The notes under the pieces were generated by a model. It was not told the DNA's origin and made no database searches. It worked only from the letters and a program-made list of their open reading frames with translations. Both the position numbers and the translations under genes were made by a program. From contig VUYV01000740.1 in assembly GCA_008711295.1 (NCBI GenBank), positions 20,726 to 84,725 of the forward strand: a stretch of DNA of 64,000 nucleotides, in the 5' to 3' direction. Of the stretch, positions 23,923 through 36,676 are shown piece by piece. Positions within the stretch are counted from its first letter, which is position 1; each line of letters starts with the position of its first letter. The stretch comes from Anarhynchus alexandrinus (taxonomy: Eukaryota; Chordata; Aves; Charadriiformes; Charadriidae).

Positions 23923-24330
23923 AGTGCGGCGGCTCCGGGGCACCGGCGGCTCCGGGCTCCGCTCCCGCTGTGGCGGCGGTGATTGTGGTGCTGCTGCTGC
24001 TGCTATCGCCGCTCCTCCTCCTCTTCCTCCTCCTCCTCCTGCCGCCGCTGTTGCCGCCGCCGTTCCGTGCGCGGCGGCGGCGGGTCCGCGCGTACCGGGA
24101 GCTCCCAGAGCCGCTGCCGGGCCGGCGGAGCGCCCCTTTATAAGGCATCCCATGAAGCTCCGGGGTTTCAGCCCACCGGGACACGGATTAACCTCTTCGG
24201 GATCGGGACCGAGCCCTCCCCACCGCCTTCCCCCCCTCCCATCTCCCCTAAATCCCGGGGGGGAAGGGAGGCGGGAGCGCTCGGCGGCCGCTCCGGGGCA
24301 GAGTCAGCCCCGGGGGCAGCAAACCCGCGG
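23860..24330 (-). promoter_or_regulatory. NT5C1A: NT5C1A promoter CpG island with TATA box
   Basis: TTTATA at 24137-24142 reads TATAAA on the minus strand, in the context CCTTATAAAGGGG. This predicts transcription starting near 24105-24112 and a 5' UTR of about 185 bases down to the ATG at 23922. The UTR is rich in GGA/GAG and GCC triplets (about 24000-24065 on the plus strand as CTCCTC and GCCGCC). A TATA box inside a CpG island is less common than a TATA-less one, and fits a tissue-restricted gene. The start site is inferred from spacing. Confidence 0.65.
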
Positions 24331-26180
24331 GGGGCGAAGGAAGGGACTGGGGGAGAAAGGTGCCATCAGCAGAGAGCCCGGAGAGCACACAGGAGCGGGT
24401 ACCCACGGGAGACAGCAGCTCACTCGCAGCCCCAGAGCGTCGGGGGCCGTTGGGGTTTGCCCATCCTCGCAGAGCAGAGTGGCACCCATGGCAGGGGACA
24501 GGGTGGCTGGAAGGGCACAAGGGTGGTCAGCAACCGGGAGCTGGAGGGGAAGGAGCAACCACAGCCGCTTTTGGCTGCGTGGTGGGTCACAGGCATGCAC
24601 CGTGCACTAGTTAACGGAGTGAGCATGGATATTAATTAAGGCTCTTCACTACATGTTCTCCCACGAGTGGTGGTGGGATTGAGTCAAGCCAGAGCCCAGC
24701 TTTCAGCTCAGGATGAAAACTGCACCATGACCAGCAGACCCCCAGAGGCACTCGGGGAGTGGGGACTATGCCCCAGAGACCAAAACTCAGCAGGCGGGAA
24801 GGGCCAAGTGATGGAGGATCCCACCTCATCTCACCTGGCACAGGGCAGCGCCTGGAAGGAGGTCACAGAGCCCCAGCACCCAGGCCAGAAACAGGGTTTT
24901 GTCCGAAACCCTGTGCTAAACACTGACCCTCCCTACAGACCACAGTCTCATGGACGCTCGTGTCCCTTCCCTGGAGACTGAGCAAACACACCCTCACTTG
25001 TGCTGAGGTTCAGTCAGGAAAGCAGAATCAGGGGGAGCCAGGCACTGGTGAATAGGGCTGGTTCCAAGGCTCGCCCAGCTGCCTGGATCCCAAACCCTTT
25101 GGGATGCCCTTCTGGGAATTTAATATCATTTCAGCCTCAAAGACAGCCTTTCCCACTCCCTCCTGGGAAATACCTGACCTTCCTTTGGGGTGGCCCCAAG
25201 GGAAGCAGGAGCACCCTGGGATCACCGAGGCTATTCCGAGTCCCTTCTCGAACCTGAGTTACTGCCCTGTCAGACAGCAGCCCTGGCGTGTCCCCAGGCT
25301 CCCACAGTGGGGACAACCTGCCCCATATGTCCCCCTTCCCCAGGCACCACTGAGCTGCAAACGCACATGCACAGTCCCGGACAGCCCCAGGTGAGCACAG
25401 CAGCCAAACCCAAAGTGCACAGAGCTCTCCCTCAGCAGCACTCCTAACAATACCCACACTGCCACGGTTTTGGCATCCTCCCATCTCTACGCTCAGGTGG
25501 TGGCTGCTGCAGGACGGATGAGATGCTGGCGATTTGCAGGGTGGAAGCTGAGCCACGCACCTCCCCGCACACTGGAGCCAGGCAGGACAGGGTGAGCGAC
25601 ACCGCAGACCGGGAGCCAGCCCTGCCTGGTGAACTACAGAGAAGTATTTAAAGTCGGTGAGAGCTCCTTAGCAACAGGCACGGTCTCTGCAGGCTGCTGA
25701 TGGAGAAGACCAGAGGAAAATATGTGCAGGGAAGATGGGGTTGGAGAAGAGGAGGCTGAAATGAAGGACAAAGATACAGTGATAACTGGCCCCAGTTGCT
25801 GATGGTGCTGGGATTGATCCTGGGACAAAGCCACCAGGTCCTCTAGCTGTGCCCAGCCCTGAATGAAGGGGACAGCCAGGGTCCAGCTCCTGGTTGACAA
25901 ATGAAACCTATTTCCAGCACAGACTGGGGATGTCTGGTCCTACCCAGCCCCAAGAGATAACATTCCCTTCCCCAAAGCTACCTGCATGGCTGACGGGTTA
26001 CACTTTCAACCCATCTTCAAGGCTCCCCAGACTGAGCCCCACTATGCCATCCCCTTGGAGTGTCACAGGCTCAGATGAAACTCAAAAATGATGCTCAGGA
26101 TTGCAATGTTGTCATCTCACTCTCCCCACAGCTGCAGCAGCCAGCTGCCCCCCAATAAGCCATTCGGGGGGAACACCGCA
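24143..26180. other. Intergenic stretch between NT5C1A and HPCAL4
   Basis: After the CpG island ends near 24330 I see no exon, repeat family or other clear element. Open frames are short and unrelated to known proteins. The stretch presumably contains regulatory sequence for one or both flanking genes. Confidence 0.5.
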
Positions 26181-26192
26181 CATGGGGGACCA

Positions 26193-26198
26193 TTTATT
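26193..26198 (-). terminator. HPCAL4: Candidate HPCAL4 polyadenylation signal
   Basis: TTTATT on the plus strand reads AATAAA on the minus strand, about 1.2 kb after the HPCAL4 stop. That gives a 3' UTR of plausible length for a neuronal gene. No closer hexamer stood out. Confidence 0.45.
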
Positions 26199-27404
26199 TT
26201 TCCATTAAAAAAATAGATAACGACTTCACCATCTCCTAACAGATATTACAGTCATCAACACCACAATGTGCAGACTACATACCAATCTGTGACAATATTC
26301 CTGTCCTGGGGCAGGAGGGATGGAGGCAGCAGGCTGGGATGGGGGGAAGAAGGAGACAGACATGTTTCTTGTGGCCTCAGAGGCCTTCCAGGAGGCTCAG
26401 CAGGTACAGGACCCATCCACACCTCTCCACACCCCCAACCCAAGACCTACGAGTCCCCACAGTAGTGCCACACACCAGGAGCAGCACCAGGACATGCCTT
26501 CAACACCCACACTCCTGACCTTGCCCCAGGGCAGCCCACAGAGGAGTCAGGCAGCCCTTGCCTTCGATTTGGGACCCCAAGCATCACCTCAACACCCAGG
26601 AAGGCCAGAAACTCCACAAAGCATCCAAGATACTGCTGGGGAAGTTGTGGAGGTCACCCACTTGCTCTGCCAACTCGCACAGGGGATGTGGTAGAAGGTG
26701 GCTTCGGGGATCAGAAAATGGCCACATCCAGGGGTGGCCTTGGATACTTCTGCTCTCCCCTGAAGTCCCCTGAGCAACCCTGGCCATTCCCAGCAGCAAA
26801 AGCAGAGGTGGAAAAGCTAAAGCTGGGCAGAGGGAGCCAAGGCAGCGAGCCCTCAGCAAGGGTGTAGCACCCTGCCCGAGCACCCTAGGGCCAGCCCTGC
26901 AGGGAATTGCCAGTGAAGGAGAGACCAGGACCAGGATTTGGGACTTCCAAGCCTCCCTGGAGGCACCACAAGCAATGAGGGGAGATGAGCGGAAAGGGGA
27001 AAGAGCTGGTTTCAGTTATGATCAGGGAACGGGCCAGGTAGAGCAGTAGGGTAAAGTAGGGAGGAAGCAGCAGGGACATGGGAGCAGTTGGCCCTGGGGA
27101 ACGAGGATGCTCGCCATCAGCTGCAGGGAGTCCAGCTCCAAGATGGGAGAGGGTTGATTTGGGGGTAACCTCAAGCCCGCGATACCCAGAGGAGACTCTG
27201 CCCATCAAGGGAGAACAGCCCATGGACTGCGGGCTGCCCAGGACACAGCCGGGAGTGGAGGCGGATGGGTGGCAGGAGGGATGGAGCGTGGCTCACACCT
27301 GGGGTCAAGCGGGTACACGGGGGACTCAGCAGAAAACAGGGATGGAAACCACCACAGGGAGCAGAGGTTGGCTGCAGCCAGTCCAGCGACGAGCCCCCAG
27401 AGCT

Positions 27405-28396
27405 CTATTTCTGCATGTCGCACTGCAGGAGGAGGACAATGGAGGGGTCGCTCTTCGCTGCCTCCTTGAACTCCTCCAGGGAGATCTGGTCATCCTTGTC
27501 CTTGTCCATCTTTGTGAAGATCTTGTCAACACGCTGCTGGGGTGTCAGCCCATCTTGGTTCATCCTCATCATGATCACAGTCCCCACCATCTTGTAAATG
27601 GCCTGGAACAAGAAGAGAAGCAAAATACCAGAGCAGGAATGTTGGATGGGTGGAAAGTCCCAGGACAAGGCAGGGGACAGGACTGCTGCTCTGCTAGAGC
27701 CCAGTTAGCTGCTGGTACAAGCTACGCTGCTGTACAGCTACAACCAAGTACACACCAGGTACCTTTCAAACAGGGCTCTGGGCAGGGAAACACATTCTTT
27801 GGTGCCAAAAAGGGACCCAATAGATGTGAAAAGTCTGGAAAAAACAAGTTATCCCTTCTGATTTTAAGCACCGGTACCTCAATGATCTCCAGCATCTCCA
27901 AGCGCGTGATCTTCCCATCCCCATCCAGGTCATACATCTCAAAGGCCCAGTTGAGTTTCTGCTCAAAGGTGCCCCTGGAGGTGACAGACAGGGCACATAT
28001 GAACTCCCTGAAGTCGATGGTCCCATCACCGTTCTTGTCAAAGGTGCGGAAAGCGTGCTGGGCAAACTTGGAGGCATCTCCGTAGGGGAAGAACTGCAGG
28101 GAGGAGAGAAGAGAGATTAAAATGGGGAGAAGGAGCTTGGTGCAGAGGCTGCACCCAAAGCAGCACCCTTGCCCCAGTAGGAGCAGGGTGCTCCAGCCCT
28201 ACAGGCAGTGCTTGGGCCCCCGGCCAGAACCCACCTTGATGTAGAGCTGCTGGAATTCCTCCAGGTTGAGGATGCCGGTGGGACAGTCCTTGAGGAAGCC
28301 CTTGTACCACTGCTTCAGCTCCTGCTCGCTGAACTCCGTGCTCCTCACCAGGTCATCCAGCATCTCCGGCGCCAGCTTGCTGCTGTGCTTGCCCAT
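27405..28396 (-). CDS. HPCAL4: Hippocalcin-like protein 4, three coding exons
   Basis: This is a neuronal calcium sensor of the VILIP/hippocalcin group, expected to bind membranes in a calcium-dependent way. Coding exons (minus strand): 28396-28235, 28093-27878 and 27602-27405, giving 191 residues, the family length. Gly2 in MGKHSSKL is the expected N-myristoylation site. EF-hand 1 is degenerate (DCPTG, near residues 37-41), as in all family members. EF2 (73-84, [12 protein letters not shown]) and EF3 (109-120, [12 protein letters not shown]) are canonical. EF4 (159-170, [12 protein letters not shown]) has Asp in place of the usual Gly at loop position 6. That, and the short ending LLLQCDMQK, identify HPCAL4 rather than HPCA, HPCAL1 or NCALD. 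The ATG lies eight bases into its exon (acceptor AG at 28405-28406), so the 5' UTR is spliced. Confidence 0.97.
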
Positions 28397-29889
28397 GGCT
28401 GCCCCTGGGAGGGAAAATGCATGGCTCCTACACACCGGGCACAGGGAGGGCTGGTGCTCCCCGACCCTGCTGCACCCCAACGGCTGGCCGACCCCACATG
28501 CCTCTTCCCTACGCCGGAGCCGATCCACCTGGCTGGTGGGCATCCATGCACTGTCAAATGCCAGGACAGCAACTGTGGCACTGTGGACAAGCACAATGCC
28601 CATGCTCAGCTGTGGCCTTCGCCACTGGAGCTGCGCAGGAGCTAGCCCTGAGGCAGCCTGCTAGCACAGCCAGCACCATCACCTTCAATCCCCCCTGTCT
28701 TCTCAGCTGGTTCCCTTTGGGCTGCAGAAAACCAAAAAGCCAACTGAAGACCCAGAACACCTCCTCACGTGGCCTTTACCATGCCATGATGTCCAGCTGC
28801 CCCCATAAGGATGGGACAAAGAAGAGGTAACACGAGTCTACCATTAAAGCAGGGAAAAACCTCACTGGCACCATCTGACTTGCAGCATGCAGCCGGCTGC
28901 AGCGATGCCCGACCCGCTCCTTGGTGAGGATGGGGTCACAGCCAGGCACCCCTCTGCCGTGGGGCTGCCTGCAGCACAGCACCCTGGAGCGCTGGCAAAC
29001 CCGCAGCTGCGTGGGCAGGACGCGGAGCTGCTCCGATACACACCGTGCCCGCTCCCACGCAGCCTTGGCTGCCGGCTTCGCTCAGCCTGAGCAGCAGATG
29101 GTTTGCTGAGAGCTCCTGGAGCTTCCCTCTCCATAGAGAAAGTTGAGTAGAAGTTCACCTGGAGCCCGACCAAGCACCATCTCCCTTCCGAGCATCTGAT
29201 TTCCTGGCCACGTGGGCTTGGGGGACATGGGGGTACCTTGGGATGGGCACAAGCCTCCCCCCCCCAGTGAAGCAGGGCTCCTCGTGCTCCCAGCCAGCCC
29301 CGCTCCCAGCTAATCCCACAGGCAGAGGCTGCTTCCTGCCCCATCATCCCACCAGCATCTGTCGCCGTCTGCCGCGGCAGCGCTTAACCCACCATCCCTC
29401 AGCAGCCAGAGCTGAGGAAACGTCCGGACGCCCACGGAGCACAACGTTTCCCCAGCTCGGCTGCAGAGCTACACGAGCCCTCCCGGCACCACAGCCTGGC
29501 TCTAACCCACAGGGAATGATAAATCCCCACCATGTACCATGCTCGTGTCCTCCAGCATCTCCCACCAGCCGCGTTGGCAGGTGGATGCAGCCTCTCACTT
29601 GCACAAGGGGCAGCTCTTCCCATAAGGGAACAGCAATGAGGACCTTTGCTGCAAGCACCACACCTTATCCTGCAAATGAAGCCCTCAAAGAGGCCACAAC
29701 TCAGGAAGAGCATCCTTTGGTCCACAGACCTCGATTCTCTTTTCCGAGCAGGGCGCAGCACAGGCCATGCCAGGGCAGGGGACAGCAGCCAGAAGGGCCA
29801 TCACACGCTTGACACAAACCCCTCATCTCAAAGCACAAATATCATCATCGGTCACTGGCTGCTGGTCCCAAAACAGGACAGAGGGGGAT

Positions 29890-30420
29890 CGCTAAGGGTG
29901 TCCCCCCCGGGTCTGCACCCCGGGCAGCGCAGGGCACCCAGTCCCCAGCATCCTCCCCCCGCGACGTATCGGCACCCCAGGAGCAAGGAAGGGGTGCAGG
30001 TCCCGGCCCCGGGGGATGGATGGGGCGGCCGGGCTGGGGGGCAGCAGCACTGGCGGGGGTTGCTCTGCCCATCCCGGGGCGGGGGGAGAGCTCCGGGCCA
30101 CCGGCCCCGACACCCGCTGCAACCGGTTCTCGGGGAACAGCGCGGCCCCGGGCACCTGCCCCGACGGCAGCTCCGCACCGGCGAACCGGGTCCCACCCCC
30201 GACGGCCCTTACCTGTCTTGCGGCGCGGGCAGGCGGCGGCTCGGCGGGGCCGGGCGGGGCGCGGAGCCGGTGCCGGTACCGGAGGGGCCGCGGTCCACCC
30301 GCCGGCTCTGCCCGCGTCGCTCCCGCCCCTCTTGTAGCCGCGGGCCGCCCGCCCCCCCGGCGGCAACGTGCGCCCATTGGCTGGGAGCGCTGTCAATCAG
30401 CAGGGAGGGGCCGCGGGGGG
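29890..30420 (-). promoter_or_regulatory. HPCAL4: HPCAL4 CpG-island promoter and non-coding exon 1
   Basis: This is a strong CpG island. On the minus strand CGCAAGACAG is followed by GTAAGG, a good donor with the exon ending at 30213. It can splice to the HPCAL4 ATG exon, whose acceptor leaves the exon starting at 28404. An inverted CCAAT box (ATTGG, 30376-30380) lies upstream, with several GC boxes between. The transcription start is probably within about 30260-30350. Placement of the first exon is inferred from the splice site and island. Confidence 0.6.
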
Positions 30421-33400
30421 GGCGAAGGGGGGATACTGGGGGGGGTACTGGGATGTTGGGAGGCAAACTGGGACTGGAACGCTAGGGGATGCTGGAGAGG
30501 ACGCTGGGACCGGGATGCAGGGAGGGATGCTGGCAGTGGGATGCAGGGGGTGCTGGGTTCAGCATCAGGGGTGCTGCTGGCCCTGCCTGCCTGGAGGTGT
30601 CTGCCTGGTCCCCAGCCTTGAGCACAGCTGCCCTGAGCTCCCTGCCCCTTCTGCCACTCTCTGCTCCTGCTTCCTCCTCCTCCTCACTCTGCCCCACTCA
30701 CCCACCTTTGGCTCCTGTCCCTGGTGGTGGCTGATCCCAAAGCACCCCAAAATCCCCTTCCCTTGGTGTGCTTCAGGACTGGAACAGGCCAGCAAGGGCC
30801 ATGCTGCCTGCATCCCCCTGCCAGGCACCCAGCAAAGGGCCCCGCACTGCCTGCTCTGAGGGGACATTGGGACACTCGGTCCTTCTTGCTGGGCAGAGCC
30901 ACAGCTGAAGCACAGAGGGGAAAGGGCCGAGAAAACCGCTCTGCTTTCCAGAACCGAACAGAGCGTTTCCATGGCGATTGCTGGCGGCTCTTCCCGGTGA
31001 CCTTGGCCATCCCGCTGTGATCCCAGTGCCACCCGGGCCCGTCTGCAGCAGCCCCTCTGCAGCTGGTGGCCACTGAGCCTGGATGAAGTCTCCAGCCAGC
31101 CAGGGCTGGTCCCCATCTCAGTCCCCAGTGGGGCTGTGGGGTGCCATGGGGTGCTCTGCCCTTCCCAATGGCTCAGCACCCCCCGGCCCAGCCCCGCTCT
31201 CGGGTGCACCCACCCTTGCTGCAGGGAGGGGGCTGCATGATGCTGCAGAATCTGCCCCAACTGGAGGCGAGAGAGGGCAGGTTTGCAAAAAAAAAAGAAA
31301 GACACAAATATTTGCAGCTGTGTATTTGCATCAGGGCTTCAGGGATCCATCACCCACCCACCGCGGGGGCAGGAGGGCTGGGACCACCCCCACCCCCCCC
31401 AGCTAGATGTGACATCTCTGCGCCATGTCCCTGTCCACGGGTGGATCCCCACCCGGGGTGGGGTGATTCAGCCCCATGGCTTTTTGGGTCACTCCAGCAG
31501 CCTCCACCAGGCACATGGTTCTGTCTGGCCCCAAAGCCTCACCATGAGCCTCCCCGAGAGCGCGGGGGGATGAGCCCCCCTCCCTGTGCCGGCTGGGCAA
31601 CCTGCTGCCGGTTCTTACATGCTTAAGTAGAGAAGACATCAATTAGCACCACTGCAAACCGCCCGCGCTCAGGGTACGCAGGGGGACTGAAAAATTAATG
31701 AGGGCTTAATTGAAGCAGCATGGCTGCCAGGGCTGAGACCGGCGCAGCTCAGCTCACGGGACGGGGTGTGCTGAAGGGGCACGGGGCGGCTGGAGGAGGA
31801 GGGGGAGCGCCAGGCTGGGGGTGCGACAGGGACACCCGGGGGACAGGGACAAGGGTGGCTGTGGTGTACTGGGGTGTCCACATTTTTGGGGCTGCGACAC
31901 CCCAAGCCCTGGTGCTGGGGAGATGTCTGGGCTCGTGCGGGGCTGGCGGCACTGGTGGCCCCGAGCACATGGGCTGGAGCACCCGGCTGAGCCCAGCACC
32001 CAGACCAGGGCACCCCGAGCCCTAACGTGAAGCCCGGGCTCACCTGGGACGCTCGCCCTGGGATCGCAGTGGGGGCACTGGGCTGTCCGGTGGAGGGAAC
32101 CGGCTCCGCAGACAGCGCTGGCTCCGTGGCCGCCCTTTGCTCCCCACTGCCACAGCAGTGTCACCCCAGCTCCCGGCCCCGGGGTCCCCGGGGTGCAGAA
32201 CTGCGGGGGCCTCACCAGTTCCTAAAAACCTCATCATCCAGCCATGCTGCGGAATGCAAAGGGCTGCAGCTTCCCCCAGTGGCTACGGGCTGCACCAGCA
32301 CGGCTTGGGGGGGCTGTGCCCCACGGGGGGACCCCGCAGCCACAGCCCCCCGCTGCCCTGGGCCGCTGCAGCAGCATCAGCCCCCCCCCCCCCCACACCC
32401 CCNAGCCGTGGGGTCACCACCGCTCGCCCTGGCCTCCCGACAGCCCTTGTCCCACTGCGCTGCGAGATCGCCCACCTGCAACACCGGTGGTGCTCAGGGC
32501 ATCGGTAGCTCAGCCAGACCCTCTGTGACCCCCCCAAAGCTCCTCTCCCATGAGTGTCCCCATAACGCAGTCCTGGGCAGGACCCGTCATGCCAGGTGGG
32601 GTCAGCTGGGCAGGGCTGGGGATGGGAACAGACACCGTCCCTTCGGGACAGTTCACAGTGCTCAAGGCCAGTGCGACCCCACAAAATCCCCCATTTTCCA
32701 GTGACACACCGGGCAGCAGCCACACGGCCTGAGCATGGGGTCAGCGGGACACGGGCACACGCTGGGACATCGGGATGGGCTCCGGATGGCTTTTCCCCTG
32801 GCACAGCCCCGCTGTGGGGGGACACATCCATCCACAGGCAAGTGTGCCCAGGGGGAACCCAGTGCCAGCCCTGCTGTGGGCAGCGTTAGGGGATGAGCTG
32901 TGGTTTGCAGAGAGTTCTGGAGTGAGACGGGGATTTCTCACTCACTTGCTCATTTCTTCTGCCGCTCCCTCCCTTGAAGCTGTGTTTCCTCGCCGGAAGG
33001 CTCAGCCTTTCCCCAGCCTCTCGCCATCCCAGAGCAGGTCCAGTCCCTGACCGCTGCGCCCCAGAGCCAAGGCTTCGTGTCAGGTGCCCTGGACAGTATT
33101 GGGGTGCTGTAGGGTGGGCACCCATGGCATGCTTTGCTGTGCAGAAATGCCCTTATAAAGGAGCAATGAGCTGCTGTCACCCATGCCGTGTCCCTGGGGG
33201 GCATCTCTGGGTGCTGCTGGACCTGGGGTGACCACAATGCAGGGGGTCCCTCTTGATGTCCCTACTGTGATGCCCAGCACTGGCTTGGGAAAAGGGGGGG
33301 AAAAGGGTGAAAAAGCCAAAATATTCCAAGTTTGGGGTTCCCCACCTGCTTCTCACCTCCCTGGTCAGAGCATCCCCCACCATCCATGGGAACAGCTCTG

Positions 33401-33690
33401 TGTTGGAAAACACTCTCCAAACCCCTCCTGGCCCCAGTCCAGGGGGATCGAGGGGGGGTGGATGGCGTTGCCTTGCTGAAATGGGGCTTCCAGGGCACAT
33501 ATCTGCTTTGGCCCCGTGGCGGTGGCACTGGGTGGGTTTGGTGGCTGTCCCCCTCCCTGGAGGGGTGGGGGGGTGCTGGGGGGAAGCAGCGCCGTCTATG
33601 ATCTGGGGCAGGAGCAAAAGAAAATTTAGGGCTTCCCTCCCCCTGCTCAGAGTGGGCTGCCGGGCTGAGCTGGGCTGGCTCCATGGGGGC
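30421..33690. other. Intergenic stretch between HPCAL4 and the CYRI gene
   Basis: No coding exon is recognisable. An AT-rich pocket at 31280-31345 includes the octamer-like ATTTGCAT, and another at 31620-31720 has ATTAATGA and TTAATTGAA cores. Both could be regulatory. One N lies in a C run at 32403. In human this interval holds PPIE, BMP8B and OXCT2; I see none of them here. Confidence 0.45.
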
Positions 33691-33698
33691 CGGGGGGG

Positions 33699-33703
33699 NN
33701 NNN
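33699..33703. other. Five-base assembly gap in a G run
   Basis: Five Ns sit inside a poly-G tract at the edge of a CpG-rich segment. The true length of the missing sequence is unknown. Confidence 0.95.
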
Positions 33704-33739
33704 GGGGGGCTATGGTGGTCTTTGTGGTGCATTCGGCAG

Positions 33740-33879
33740 CTGGCGCAGGGCGGCTCACGCACGCGGCGGGCGGCTCGTCCCCGACACCCCGACACCCCGA
33801 CACCCCGCGCTCCAGCAGCATCCGCAGACAACCGGCAGCGGCCACCGCCTGCCCACGCCTCGAGCTCCCCACCGCCACG
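33740..33879 (+). promoter_or_regulatory. Possible first non-coding exon of the CYRI gene
   Basis: This is a short CpG-rich block ending CCGCCACG followed by GTGAGC, a good plus-strand donor. It contains three tandem copies of GACACCCC near 33782-33805. CYRI genes carry spliced 5' UTRs, and both coding first exons here begin with an acceptor, so an upstream exon must exist. This block and the one at 36677-36761 are the best candidates I can see. No TATA box is visible. Confidence 0.35.
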
Positions 33880-36101
33880 GTGAGCAAGGGCCGTCACGGG
33901 GTGGGGGGAGGTGGACGGGGACAGGGATGCCACCAGGCCTGAAAGCAGGGTGGGGGGCTGTGGCAGCCGCTGGCTGCCTCCCCTGGGGACCCAAACCGGT
34001 AGCGACCCCTCGCAGGGGTCCCTCTCTCCCTTTGCACCCCCAGTCCGGTGCACCCAACGCTTGCTGGGTGCCCCCAGGACTGGGGGTGATGGGGTGGATG
34101 CAGCCCTGACCCCCCCCCTTGGGATGCTGCAGCCCCACGGCCGCCCTGGGTGGGTGCGGGGGCATGGCTGGGTGCTCGCCCGCGCCGGCTGGGTGCCGCA
34201 GCTCGGCTCCCCGGCAGCCCTGCAGTAAATCCTGCTGCTCGCCCGCAGCCGCAGCAAGGCAGAGGGGAGGCCCCCCCCCGGCACCCCACCGGTCCCACTT
34301 GAGGGGGGCTCAGCCCCATGGGGGGGACTCGTGCCTCCCTCCAGGCAGGGAGGTGCCCAAAACCAGGGGGGTGAACGCCTCGGGGAGCCCCAACCCCACC
34401 CTGGGCTGGGCTGGGGGTGCCCCGGTTCATCCTGGGGCAGGATCTGGCCCCGGTGCCCTGGTTGCCGGGGTAAGGTCCCCCCCCCCCATGAAAAATCCTT
34501 CAGGCACCACACGTCTGACCCTGCAACGGCTGCGGCGATGCCAGTGCGGCCATGGGCGGGGGGCAGCAGCAGGAGGGCTCTGAGGCGGCGGTGGGCACCC
34601 AGCGGGCACCCAGCGGGCAGGGGAGGGGCTGTGGGGTGCAGAGCCGCACCAAGGGGAAGGGGCACCCAGCCCCCCGCCGGGGATGCAGCGCTGCACCAGG
34701 CTGCGGTGCCCACAGCGATGCTGCACTGGCAGCAAAGGGGCACAGCCCCAAAACGGTCCTGTGTGACACGGGGATGGCCTGATCCGGGGGCACTGCTGCC
34801 CCTTCGGCGTGGCCAGCCCGGGCACCACTGCCTGGGGGGGGAGCGATGCTCCTGGGTGCAGGATTTGGCCTTCCCTGGAGCAGGAGGGGGGTTTCGCCTC
34901 GTTGGCTGGGATGTCCCCATGGAGGTGCCACCCGCCACTGGGTCCCCGTGGGGCAGGATGCTCGGGGGGAGCGGGCAGAGGTGGCAGAGCAGGGAGAGGA
35001 GCGGGTGCCGGAGCAGGGCTGGGGCGCGGGGAGGGACAACACCCGGGGCCACCTCAGGTGTGGTGGGGGGGACACCCCGCTGCCTCCAGCCCCTCGTGGG
35101 CAGCCGTCCTTCAGCAGCACCCCTCCGCGAGAGCGGTCCTGGGATGAAGTGACTTTCCCGGTGGAACTGGGGCACGCGGTTCCCCCAGTTCAGCCTCGTA
35201 GCGATGGGCAGCCCACGATGGAGGGACCCCCTCACCCTGCCCGAAAGCCACCCCGGGGGGGACGTGCCGTGGCTCCCAGGGCCAAGGGCCACCGCTGGCG
35301 TAGGGACCGGGGCCAAGGAAACGGTGCAAATCAGGGGCTGAGCACCAAGCGGAGCCATCCCTCCAGGCCGGGGGGGGGGGGGCTGCAGCGGTCCCTGTCC
35401 TCCCACCCGGCACCAAACCCCCATGCCATGGCTCAAACCAGGGTGTCCCCACACTGGGGGCTGTGGGGACCCATCCATGCCCCCTCCCTGGGCACAGGCA
35501 GAGCTCAGCGGTGACAAATCCCAGCCCCGAGCCACCCGTCAAGGACAACCGCGGCGCAGGCACGAGGACGCCCGCACCCGATCACAGCATTTATGCAAAT
35601 GCCTGAGCAGAGCGGGTGCGAGTCTCCCACCCCACTGGCTGCCCGGAGCACCCCAGGGTCCCCCCCCCAGCATCACCCTGCAGGGCTCAGCACCCCTCCA
35701 AAACACCCCCAGCACCCTGTGGGACAAACCCCGGGGTCACTGCGCCGGGGCAGCGCTGGGTGGCTTTATACCCCCACTGTGGGGTACAAGCACCCACCAC
35801 ACGTGGGGAAACTGAGGCAGGGGTGCGTGGTGGGGAACCCGGGCGCCCTGCCTCCCCCACGGCACCTCGCGTTCCGGCATCAGGCTGGTGCATCCCATGG
35901 AGCCCGTGTAAAGCCACCGCTTACTGCGCCCAGGAGGAGGAGGAGGAGGAGGAAGAGGAAGGCAGAGCCATTGCTGTTGATGCCGAGGGGCTGCGCTGGG
36001 GCTGAGGGGAGAGCAGTAGCCCCATCCCAGGCATGAGGCTGCCACATCCCTCCCCGCCACTGCCGCCTCCTCCGGCTCTCCCTCTCCCCTCCCCAGCCAC
36101 G

Positions 36102-36126
36102 TTAATTAAACCCAAGCGCTTAATTA
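36102..36126. promoter_or_regulatory. Homeodomain-type palindromic cluster
   Basis: TTAATTAA (36102-36109), the palindrome AAGCGCTT (36114-36121) and TTAATTA (36120-36126) stand out in GC-rich surroundings. This may be a conserved enhancer core near the CYRI promoter; there is no direct proof. Confidence 0.3.
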
Positions 36127-36676
36127 CAACCTGCTGAATCCCGCGGCTGCTTCCCAGAGCCCACTAACACCGTGGGGCCAACCCCAACCTCCCCATATCC
36201 CTGTAGGAAACGTGGGGGATGGGAGAACCGGGGGAGCATCCCGGCACCAATGGGATTTGGGTTGTGGCTCAGCAGCAGCATAAAGGGATCTTCACGCAAC
36301 GCGCAGAAAAGAGCAAACCCAACCAGCGGCGCCAGGAAAGGCATCCCAGGGGGTCTTAGCCTCTCCGAGGAAAAATGGGGACAGATGGCTCAGCCCCGGG
36401 GTTGTCCCCAAGCTGCTGGCAGATCCCACAAGGGGTGCGGAGGGAAGGGGATGCTCAGCTGGTGCCTGGCGAGCTCCCGGTGACACCGGCTGCTGGCAAT
36501 AAAAAAATAATCGAGGCAAATAAGGTAAAGGGTGGCAGCAACATGCGGGGCTGCAAGCCGGGGTGGGGGGAGCCACAGTCCCACTGCACTTCCCCGTCTG
36601 GTCACCCACCGGCGGGTCCCCGGGGTGGGGAGATGCCCATCGGGGTGGCCTGACCCTCTCGCCCTCCTGCCCACAG

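Noticed and set aside
23539..24153. Longer NT5C1A N-terminus from an in-frame ATG at 24153
   Set aside because: That ATG lies upstream of the TATA box, and the extra residues are Ala/Gly/Arg repeats unlike the family. The ATG at 23922 gives the usual N-terminal length.
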